From positions 1 to 23,230 of IMG/VR virus record IMGVR_UViG_3300027824_000020: a DNA stretch of 23,230 bases; one strand, 5' to 3'. Position 1 is the first letter of the stretch. Every line of letters starts with the position of its first letter. Positions 1 through 5,016 of this stretch are shown one piece after another. The notes under the pieces were generated by a model. That model had not been told where the DNA came from. It ran no database searches and was given only the letters and a program-made list of their open reading frames with translations. The position numbers and the translations under genes are program-made. The stretch is from a virus.

Positions 1-2
1 AG

Positions 3-158
3 GGCGTGATCATCTGCGTCCTGGGAAAGCAGCTCCACGAGGAGCGGGAACGGTCCTGGAGGGTCGCCGAGCGGCTCGCCGAACTGCGGCAGGCCCAAAA
101 GCGAACAGAGTCGCCACGAAGCAGGGCGCCTGAAGTGGATCCGTGCGAAGAGATCTAA
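3..158 (+). CDS. hypothetical protein, C-terminal fragment (5' end outside window)
   Basis: An open frame enters from the left edge and ends at TAA 156-158, giving the last 51 residues of a protein. What can be seen is a short hydrophobic start (GVIICVLGK), then a charged, probably helical stretch rich in Glu and Arg (about residues 13-38), and a polar tail ending DPCEEI. Third positions are mostly G or C, as in the other genes here. There is no recognisable domain. A short membrane-anchored or coiled-coil protein of the lysis or late-regulation region is possible, but nothing in the sequence decides this. The frame and stop are clear, while the real length and start are unknown. Confidence 0.5.
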   Translation, partial: GVIICVLGKQLHEERERSWRVAERLAELRQAQKRTESPRSRAPEVDPCEEI

Positions 159-189
159 CCGGGTCGATGCCGACCCAGAGAGCAAAGCG

Positions 190-426
190 ATGTGTACTCT
201 CTCGATCCCGATCGGTCACGATGCGCGGGTTCGGGCGCGCACGCGACACCGGCTCGGCCTCTGGCGGCCGGCCGTCTGCCGGCCCGCGGCGCCGTTCGCC
301 CGGCTCCGCTATCAGCGCGAGGGTGGCGAGCCAGTGGAAGTGGTGGCCTGGCTGCCCGGTCCGCACCCCGAGGACGCCGCCTGGTGGAAGGATCTGGGGC
401 TCTGGGTGGTCGTCCAGGCGGCCTGA
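190..426 (+). CDS. small hypothetical protein (78 aa)
   Basis: The frame has strong GC3 bias and a protein-like C-terminal half with tryptophans (VVAWLPG, then AAWWKDLGLWVVV), so it looks translated. The competing frames over the same bases read as Arg/Ser-rich noise. The Arg-rich first half (about residues 14-42) is basic and could bind nucleic acid, but no family is recognised. No Shine-Dalgarno is visible before ATG 190 and the true start could differ. It is followed directly by the AT-rich repeat at 430-546, so it is the last gene of the leftward block. No function is assigned. Confidence 0.45.
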   Translation: MCTLSIPIGHDARVRARTRHRLGLWRPAVCRPAAPFARLRYQREGGEPVEVVAWLPGPHPEDAAWWKDLGLWVVVQAA

Positions 427-429
427 TCA

Positions 430-546
430 GGGAACTGTCCGCAGATCACGATGGAACACGATCTGTCCGCAGATGAAAAAGACAGATTAACGCAGATAAA
501 TTGAATTATCTGTATTTTCATCTGTGTCATCTGCGGACTGTTTCCC
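430..546. repeat. interspersed AT-rich inverted repeat (TCTGCG family), copy A
   Basis: The outer arms are GGGAA plus CTGTCCGCAGAT on the left and its near reverse complement, ATCTGCGGAC then TGTTTCCC, on the right. Inside, GTCCGCAGATGAAAA pairs imperfectly with TTTTCATCTG and CATCTGCGGAC, and the core CAGATAA/TTATCTG forms a stem with a 6-nt loop. The element is much more AT-rich than its surroundings. A shorter relative with the same GTCCGCAGAT start and CAGATAA/TTATCTG core lies at 10441-10507. No open reading frame crosses it convincingly. I recall similar TCTGCGTAATCTGCGG sequences being scattered through intergenic regions of many environmental bacteria. The function is unknown. Confidence 0.75.
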
Positions 547-752
547 GTTGCGCGGCTGCAACCCGTATCGACGCCGTAAATCCACGGCCCGTCAACGTCA
601 GCGATCGCATAAACGGATCTATAGTAATCTAAAACGTGCGGCGTGTCGTATTCTAATGAATTGGGGACTGGGCCATCGGTCCTCGCCTCTCTGTGCGATG
701 GTGCACGCCGCGCCGTTTCTCCACCGGCGCGGCATTTTCCCAGCGAGTCGCG
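547..752. other. non-coding leader upstream of the sigma-factor gene
   Basis: This is about 206 bases without a convincing gene. Around 600-665 it is relatively AT-rich (ATCTATAGTAATCTAAAACG, then TATTCTAATGAATTGG), so a promoter for the sigma-led operon may lie here. I cannot pair a convincing -35 with a -10 box. The apparent N-terminal extension of the sigma frame (from 693) runs through this leader and is not protein-like. No RNA gene or clear operator is seen. Confidence 0.4.
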
Positions 753-1439
753 ATGCTCTTAACCGCCGACGAAGAAGTCGCCCTGGGCCGCCGCGCTCGA
801 AGGGGCGACCTGGCCGCGCGCAACGAGCTGGTGGAGCGCAACCGGCGGTTTGCCCGTTCGCTCGCCCATGGCTATGCGCGCCGCTGTCGCTGCTATGACG
901 ATGATTTGTACCAGGCAGCCAACCTCGGCCTGGTCCGTGGCGCGAACGCATTCGATCCTCAGGCTTATCCGAACACGAAGTTTTCGGCAATCGCCAGGCA
1001 CTACATCCGGGCGGAGCTGCTCAGTTATCTCTACGGCCGGCAGCTCGTGCGAGTACCACATAATATGAGGCCGGGCGAGATCAAGAATCATCCGCTCGAA
1101 ACGACCAAGCCGAGGTGGAAGGCGACGCGAGAATGGGCCATCCAGTGTGCCGCGCGGGCTAGCAGTCGAGTGCAGCAGCACGAAGATGAAGAGCAGATTG
1201 TGGATCGATCACAGCCCTGGTCCGAACTGGAAAGCTCGCGAGCCGAAACTGTGGAAATGGTGGAGGCCGCGCTCGATCGCCTGCCGCCGCTCCATGAGGA
1301 CATCGTGCGACGCCGCTTCGGCATCGGTGTCCCGCGCCAGACGGCCCGAGCCATCGCCCAAGAGTACGGGACCAGCCGCGAGAGCGTATACAACCTCCAG
1401 CGGCGTGCCCTGACGGAGTTGCGGGAGGCCATCGCGTGA
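753..1439 (+). CDS. RNA polymerase sigma factor, sigma-70 family
   Basis: A 228-residue protein with both core sigma domains. Region 2 spans about residues 19-95, with NELVERNRRFARSLA and the hallmark DLYQAANLGLVRGANAFDP (51-69), used for core polymerase and -10 recognition. Region 4 spans 176-228, with LPPLHEDIVRRRFG and a helix-turn-helix ending ESVYNLQRRALTELREA, used for -35 recognition. Length and spacing fit a group 3-like minimal sigma with a short region 3. ATG 753 was chosen because MLLTADEEVALGRRARRGD is the usual way such factors begin. It opens a tightly overlapped operon of phage genes, so it probably redirects host polymerase to late phage promoters. That role is inferred from position. 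A displaced host sigma gene is the alternative. Confidence 0.85.
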   Translation: MLLTADEEVALGRRARRGDLAARNELVERNRRFARSLAHGYARRCRCYDDDLYQAANLGLVRGANAFDPQAYPNTKFSAIARHYIRAELLSYLYGRQLVRVPHNMRPGEIKNHPLETTKPRWKATREWAIQCAARASSRVQQHEDEEQIVDRSQPWSELESSRAETVEMVEAALDRLPPLHEDIVRRRFGIGVPRQTARAIAQEYGTSRESVYNLQRRALTELREAIA

Positions 1440-1624
1440 ACACGTCCATCAAGATCGGTGATCTGGTAACTCGCACCGGGGATCCCCGTCCCTGGCGGGT
1501 CGTCGACGTCTACCCGGACCTCGGCTTCGCGCGGCTCGAGTTCGCGGGCGACGCCTGGGTGAAGTCCGCGACCGCGGACCTGGACCAACTGCAACCCTAC
1601 CGCGAAGTCGTTGAGGCAGCTTAG
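1436..1624 (+). CDS. small SH3-like hypothetical protein (62 aa)
   Basis: GTG 1436 overlaps the sigma stop (GTGA), so translation is probably coupled. The protein starts KIGDLVTRTGDPRPWRVVDV and continues with alternating short strands (FARLEFAG). This pattern resembles small SH3-like barrels such as YodC/DUF2158 proteins, with a Gly-Asp turn and a Trp-Arg-Val-Val strand. It is related in style, though not obviously in sequence, to the 75-residue protein at 4577-4804. The role is unknown. Position beside the sigma gene would allow a modulator of it, but nothing shows this. Confidence 0.7.
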   Translation: MNTSIKIGDLVTRTGDPRPWRVVDVYPDLGFARLEFAGDAWVKSATADLDQLQPYREVVEAA

Positions 1625-1628
1625 CGCG

Positions 1629-2015
1629 ATGCAGCGCGTCGTGAACTGGTGTGCCGGTTCCATGCCGGCGATGGGGTTCGGCGGTTCGTTCTTCGCCGCG
1701 ATGGAGCGCAACGCGTTCATGGCCTGGACTGCGGCCGGCGTCGGCGCCGCGGGACTGATCGTCCAGGGGATTCTGTCGTGGTATCGCCAGGCACGCGAGG
1801 CACGGCGGATCGAGGACGAGAAGGACCACCTGGCGGAGCTCGAGGTGGTCCGACTGCTGGGCAAGGTTCAGCTCGAGCTTGAGGCCCGGATCATAAAGAG
1901 CGAGCACGACATCCTCGAGCTGGTGAGGCGGATCGATTGCGTGCGGTGTACCTTCCCGAACGCCGACGGGTCGCCGCGCTGCAAGGGCCTGGAGAAACCC
2001 CCGTGCACGGTATAG
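1629..2015 (+). CDS. membrane-anchored coiled-coil protein with Cys cluster
   Basis: A 128-residue protein. A hydrophobic segment at about 31-52 (AWTAAGVGAAGLIVQGILSW) is followed by a charged helical stretch at 53-102 with heptad-like Leu/Val spacing, and then a tail with four cysteines (C104, C107, C118, C126) arranged CxxC-x10-C-x7-C, which could bind a metal. ATG 1629 is preferred over an upstream TTG at 1611 because a GAGG-containing stretch precedes it (from about 1613). One membrane segment plus a coiled coil next to a second tiny membrane protein recalls phage lysis accessory proteins (holin or spanin-like), but no family is recognised and this is only a guess. Confidence 0.65.
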   Translation: MQRVVNWCAGSMPAMGFGGSFFAAMERNAFMAWTAAGVGAAGLIVQGILSWYRQAREARRIEDEKDHLAELEVVRLLGKVQLELEARIIKSEHDILELVRRIDCVRCTFPNADGSPRCKGLEKPPCTV

Positions 2016-2137
2016 ATCCTGAGAACCTGCGGATCGCGATCGGCTGGAGTTTTGTGGCCTCGGTCCTGGCCTGGCTTTTCCTGAGATGGGCATTCCGTGA
2101 CGCGATTGATGACCGAGATCCAACTGACGAGCTGTGA
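2003..2137 (+). CDS. tiny single-pass membrane protein (44 aa)
   Basis: GTG 2003 lies within the last codons of the previous gene and has GGAG eight bases upstream (1991-1994). The protein is one hydrophobic helix at about residues 11-27 (IAIGWSFVASVLAWLFL) followed by an acidic tail ending DRDPTDEL. A longer frame starting at 1937 would be an overlap artefact reading the previous gene out of frame. Pairing with the preceding membrane protein suggests the two act together at the inner membrane. A holin-like role is possible but unproven, because 44 residues with one helix is short for that class. Confidence 0.6.
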   Translation: MHGIDPENLRIAIGWSFVASVLAWLFLRWAFRDAIDDRDPTDEL

Positions 2138-2264
2138 CTTCACGTTCCGCGGCTGGCCTGACCCCGACTACCCCGAGCCTGATCCCGACCCGCCCAAGCC
2201 GGCCAGGCCGCAGACCGTGCGGATCGACCTGGAGCAGCACGCGGGTTACCTGGAGACGCCGTGA
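2109..2264 (+). CDS. small acidic proline-rich protein (51 aa)
   Basis: The frame runs from ATG 2109, 29 bases inside the previous gene, to TGA 2262-2264, which overlaps the GTG of the next gene (GTGA). The product has a beta-like start (MTEIQLTSCDFTFRGWP), a Pro-Asp stretch at about residues 17-34 with alternating PDP and PEP, and a tail QTVRIDLEQHAGYLETP. Without it the overlapping gene chain would have a 120-base hole. Its codon use matches the neighbours. No family is recognised. A disordered acidic linker or adaptor is the plainest description. Confidence 0.6.
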   Translation: MTEIQLTSCDFTFRGWPDPDYPEPDPDPPKPARPQTVRIDLEQHAGYLETP

Positions 2265-2638
2265 GCCGGCCCATCAGCGTCAAGCCCGATGAGACGCTCG
2301 TGTGGGATCTGGCCTATCTCGGGCACTCGGACCGACACATCGCCGCGGTGATCGGCTGCCACCAGTCCCTGATTTCGAGGCGGCGCGACCTCTCCGCGAT
2401 CATCGCGCAAGCTCGGGCGGAACGGGCCGAAGCGATCGCGAAGCTGTGGGGCCAGAGCTCGGCCGGGGCCCTCCGCGATGACCAGCGGGCCGGCTGCCTC
2501 ACCAAGCTGGTGGCGGCGGCCGATCGGCGGGCGATCCGACGCCGACCCGAACAGCGAAAGAACAGCGGAGTCGATCGTGGCGAAGAAGCCCAGAGGCCGG
2601 CCCTTCAAACCGGGGACGAGCGGCAACCCGAGAGGTAG
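2261..2638 (+). CDS. helix-turn-helix protein, candidate small terminase
   Basis: GTG 2261 overlaps the preceding stop. Residues about 10-45 hold a helix-turn-helix-like stretch (LAYLGHSDRHIAAVIGCHQS, then LISRRRD) followed by a long charged helix (AQARAERAEAIAKLWGQS). This is the architecture of phage small terminases and of related phage Myb/homeodomain-like proteins: DNA recognition, then an oligomerising helix. It sits two genes before the large terminase, which fits. Small terminases bind the pac or cos site and load DNA onto the motor. Odd point: the last 20 or so residues (62 bases) overlap the DUF5681 gene and look low-complexity and charged, so the natural end may be elsewhere or a small frameshift may be present. 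Confidence 0.55.
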   Translation: MSRPISVKPDETLVWDLAYLGHSDRHIAAVIGCHQSLISRRRDLSAIIAQARAERAEAIAKLWGQSSAGALRDDQRAGCLTKLVAAADRRAIRRRPEQRKNSGVDRGEEAQRPALQTGDERQPER

Positions 2639-2945
2639 GCCGCCGGCCGAGATCTGCCTGACGGCACTGCTGAAAGCCTATCTCGCGGAGAAGGAACCCG
2701 ACGGTAAACGAACGAACGCCCGGGCTATCATCGAAGCGCTTGGCACAGTGGCCAAAGAGGGTAAAACAGCGGCGATACAGCAAATCTTCGATCGCAACGA
2801 CGGTTTGCTCCAGCCGATCCTGGAGGGGCCCGTGCTCGACCTCGAGGCCGTGGCGCGAAGGATGAGGGAGAAAGTCACTGAACGGGCTGGAATCACTGGC
2901 GGACCTGCTCTACCTGACCCGGAACGATCCGGACCTGTTCAATGA
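2577..2945 (+). CDS. DUF5681 domain protein
   Basis: A 122-residue protein beginning with the DUF5681 signature: AKKPRGRPFKPGTSGNPRGR at residues 2-21, a basic Gly-rich patch typical of this phage-associated family. A helical body follows (ALLKAYLAEKEPDGKRTNAR, IIEALGTVAKEGKTAAIQQI). GTG 2577 is chosen because GGAG lies at 2567-2570 with six-base spacing and because the family starts close to this motif. An upstream ATG at 2478 would add an unrelated Arg/Ser-rich extension. DUF5681 genes commonly sit next to terminase genes. The molecular role is not established, and it may assist packaging or act as the small terminase itself. Its 3' end overlaps the terminase start by 68 bases. Confidence 0.8.
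   Translation: MAKKPRGRPFKPGTSGNPRGRPPAEICLTALLKAYLAEKEPDGKRTNARAIIEALGTVAKEGKTAAIQQIFDRNDGLLQPILEGPVLDLEAVARRMREKVTERAGITGGPALPDPERSGPVQ
2865..2870 (+). promoter_or_regulatory. Shine-Dalgarno AGGGAG that supports a CTG start for the terminase
   Basis: AGGGAG lies inside the end of the DUF5681 gene with exactly seven bases to CTG 2878. No ATG, GTG or TTG exists in the terminase frame between the in-frame TGA at 2863-2865 and GTG 3022, yet the translated sequence between 2878 and 3022 is protein-like and leads straight into the Walker A strand. The site therefore decides the most likely start. Confidence 0.6.
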
Positions 2946-4320
2946 GCTGTTCGTCGACGACGACCGGCACTTTTGGAGCCGCCAGCGCGAGCTGTGCGAG
3001 GCGATCGTCAAGTATCGGACCGTGGCCTGTTACTCCGGCAACATGGTCGGCAAGGACTTCACGATCGGCCGGATCATCTGGTGGTGGTTGTACACGCGGC
3101 CGGACAGCCTGGTGATCGTCACGGGACCAAGTCAGACGAACCTGGGAAGTGTGACCTGGAAGGAAGTACGGCGGGCTCGACCCGCCCTGGCCAGTGCTCG
3201 ACTGAGCCGCGGTGTGAAGACCTCGCCCCAGCAAGTGGACTGCGGTAACGGCTGGCAAGCGCTGGGGTTCTCCACCACGTCGATCGAGCGAGCATCGGGC
3301 CAGCACAACGAGCAGCTCCTCGTCGTCGTCGACGAGGCTTCTGGAGTTGAAGAGGAGATCTGGGACGCGATCGAGAGCCTTGGTTACGAGCGGATGGTGG
3401 CCATCGGCAACCCGATCCGGGCTGAAGGCCGATTCGTCGACCTGATCCGCCAGGCAGACACCGACACCGCCGACAACGTCCCTCCCCGGCTCGCCGTGAA
3501 GGCGATCCAGATCCCGAGCACGGATTCACCGCATGCCAACCTCGATAAAAGCCCCTGGGGAATCGCCGATCGAACCTGGCTTGAATCCTGTTACCGACGC
3601 TATGGCCGCGACAGCCTCTGGGTCCGCAGCCACATCCGGGCCGAGATCCCGGAAATCTCAAGCGACATCCTCATTCCGCCCGCATGGCTCGATAGGGCAA
3701 CAGCCGTGCAACGCCAATCATTTCCCCCGAGTCACCCCGTCCACCGTACTCGACGAATGGCTGTGGATCTTGGTGAAGGGGTAGGCCGGGACTCGACCGC
3801 AATCCTTGTGAGGGACGCTGATGGGATCCTCGATTGTCACGCCGGGAGTGCTCTATCTCTGGCTGATGCAGCGCAAGAAGTCGCGCGCCTTAGCCGCGTC
3901 TGGGCAATCCCCGCCGAACGGGTCAGTTACGACAAGCTTGGCGTCGGCCGCGACTTCCGCAACCACCTCGTCAGGCACGGACTCGGCGACGCCGTCGGCT
4001 ACGCCGGATCTGGACGGCCTCAAGACCGCAAAGCATTCACCAATCTCCGCAGCGAAGCGGCATGGAAGGCACGACGCCGGCTAGACCCCGAGCGGCACCT
4101 CGACGACCGCTACCCGCTGTCGAGCCGGCAGCCGCCGTTCCATATCCCACCGCGAGCCTGGTGGGCCTTGCTCCGCGAGGACCTCGAGGCGCTGACCTAC
4201 GACCTGGTCGGCAACCAGACTCGGCTGATCAAGAAAGAAGACTGGTGCGACATCCTCGGGCGCAGCCCCGACCGTGGCGACGCGTTCATCCAGAGCTTTT
4301 TCCAGGAGCCGATGAGGTGA
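2878..4320 (+). CDS. terL: phage terminase large subunit
   Basis: The DNA-packaging motor: an ATPase plus a nuclease that pumps DNA into the prohead through the portal. With a CTG start it is 480 residues. The adenine-binding helix region FWSRQRELCEAIVKYRTVA precedes Walker A GNMVGKD (about 54-60). Walker B is LLVVVDEA (D152, E153), and IAIGNP-like coupling follows. The C-terminal RNase H-like nuclease shows acidic residues in MAVDLGEG (D297), SYDKLGVG (D352) and SPDRGDA (about D465/D468). A start at GTG 3022 would remove the strand and helix before Walker A, which is why CTG 2878 with its AGGGAG is preferred. The length is normal for TerL. It is translationally coupled to the gene after it (GTGA). 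Confidence 0.92.
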   Translation: MNGLESLADLLYLTRNDPDLFNELFVDDDRHFWSRQRELCEAIVKYRTVACYSGNMVGKDFTIGRIIWWWLYTRPDSLVIVTGPSQTNLGSVTWKEVRRARPALASARLSRGVKTSPQQVDCGNGWQALGFSTTSIERASGQHNEQLLVVVDEASGVEEEIWDAIESLGYERMVAIGNPIRAEGRFVDLIRQADTDTADNVPPRLAVKAIQIPSTDSPHANLDKSPWGIADRTWLESCYRRYGRDSLWVRSHIRAEIPEISSDILIPPAWLDRATAVQRQSFPPSHPVHRTRRMAVDLGEGVGRDSTAILVRDADGILDCHAGSALSLADAAQEVARLSRVWAIPAERVSYDKLGVGRDFRNHLVRHGLGDAVGYAGSGRPQDRKAFTNLRSEAAWKARRRLDPERHLDDRYPLSSRQPPFHIPPRAWWALLREDLEALTYDLVGNQTRLIKKEDWCDILGRSPDRGDAFIQSFFQEPMR

Positions 4321-4580
4321 CCAAGACCAAGCAAACAATCCTGGACAGGATCAACTCTGACTTCGCCTTCCGCCCCTGTCCGATCGGCGCGGACCCGATC
4401 CGGCATCACGACCGCGAGGCCGTGCGCTGCGTGCTGGGTGTCGCGGCCTTCGACCTGGCGCGGATCTGCCCGTCGTCTCGCGAACTGAACCACGCGCTCA
4501 ACAAGCTCGAGGAGACCGTGCACTGGGCACACAGTGCCATCGACCGGCACGGCGTGTCGAGCCCGGCGGAGGACGCATGA
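4317..4580 (+). CDS. Acb2/Tad1-domain protein, putative cyclic-nucleotide sponge (anti-CBASS)
   Basis: An 87-residue protein. GTG 4317 overlaps the terminase stop, with AGGAG at 4304-4308. After an N-terminal strand/helix with FAFRPCP (about 16-22), it carries the helical-hairpin pattern of the Acb2/Tad1 family: DREAVRCVLGVAAFDLARIC (32-51), then PSSRELNHALNKLEETVHWA (52-71) and HSAIDR. The block with P-x-SRE-x4-AL-x-KLEE-x-VxWAxxAI is what I recognise from phage T4 Vs.4/Acb2-like proteins. Those are small oligomeric phage proteins that bind cyclic di- and trinucleotides and so block CBASS (and some related) immune signalling. Length (about 90 aa) fits. The family call is by pattern memory. 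Ligand specificity is not readable here. The alternative is a family member with another ligand or none. Confidence 0.75.
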   Translation: MTKTKQTILDRINSDFAFRPCPIGADPIRHHDREAVRCVLGVAAFDLARICPSSRELNHALNKLEETVHWAHSAIDRHGVSSPAEDA

Positions 4581-4804
4581 TCACCGTCGAAACACCATCG
4601 CGGATCATCCCGCTGACCTATGATGTCGGCGAAGTGGTCTACCACCGGCTCGCGAGCGACCGACATCGCGGCATGGTGACCGGGATCCAGATCCAGCCGG
4701 ACGGAATCTCCTACTGGGTCACGTGGGACGATCGGCATGAGACGCGGCACTACGCGATCGAGCTGAGCACGGAGTTCGTGCCCGACTACGAAACAAGCGG
4801 ATGA
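4577..4804 (+). CDS. small beta-rich hypothetical protein (75 aa)
   Basis: It starts with an ATGA overlap on the Acb2-like stop and has GGAGG at 4567-4571. The sequence YDVGEVVYHRLASDRHRGMV followed by TGIQIQ and SYWVTWDD reads as a small SH3-like barrel of the kind found in YodC/DUF2158-type proteins, where GEVVY is the first strand and YWVTWDD a later one. No catalytic residues are visible. Its tight coupling to the Acb2-like gene means both are made together, so it may be another early or counter-defence protein, but there is no direct sign of function. Confidence 0.7.
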   Translation: MITVETPSRIIPLTYDVGEVVYHRLASDRHRGMVTGIQIQPDGISYWVTWDDRHETRHYAIELSTEFVPDYETSG

Positions 4805-5016
4805 AGATCATTCCACGTCCCACTCGCAACGAGGTCTTTCCGACCGAGCCCCCGGGCCTTTACCAGCACGCGCTGGGCCGGGATTGCTGGTGCCGGCCCG
4901 TGATACTGGGCGCCGTGATCATCCATAGACCCTGGGCCGAGTGCGGGCGCGAGGTGGCGGAGACGCTGCTCGCAAGCGATGTCTTCCCCTGCAACTGGAA
5001 TGCGAACCGAGCATGA
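4801..5016 (+). CDS. small hypothetical protein (71 aa)
   Basis: ATG 4801 overlaps the previous stop (ATGA), and its own TGA at 5014-5016 overlaps the methylase ATG, so it is held in place by coupling on both sides. The protein has three cysteines (C30, C32, C49 region) around CWCRPVILGAVIIHRPWAEC, and a C-terminal CNWNANRA. A hydrophobic strand in the middle (PVILGAVII) may be a core strand rather than a membrane helix. Nothing matches a family I know. Its place immediately before the adenine methylase may mean a joint role in DNA modification or its control. Confidence 0.65.
   Translation: MKIIPRPTRNEVFPTEPPGLYQHALGRDCWCRPVILGAVIIHRPWAECGREVAETLLASDVFPCNWNANRA

Noticed and set aside
143-490. 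115-residue + frame over the start region
   Set aside because: Arg/Ser-rich translation with poor third-position bias. The frame at 190-426 explains the same bases better.
547-752. tRNA or small RNA in the leader before the sigma gene
   Set aside because: No cloverleaf with a TTCRA-type T loop or conserved RNA fold could be drawn by eye.
619-990. minus-strand frame opposite the sigma gene
   Set aside because: Shadow of the sigma-70 coding frame. Arg/Pro/Gly-rich and without a ribosome site.
1088-1864. 258-residue minus-strand frame
   Set aside because: It crosses the sigma end and two further coupled + genes. The composition is typical of antisense reading in GC-rich DNA.
4941-5012. longer N-terminus for the adenine methylase
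   Set aside because: These bases belong to the 71-residue gene in another frame, and MILKAPFPYFGGKS is the natural methylase start.
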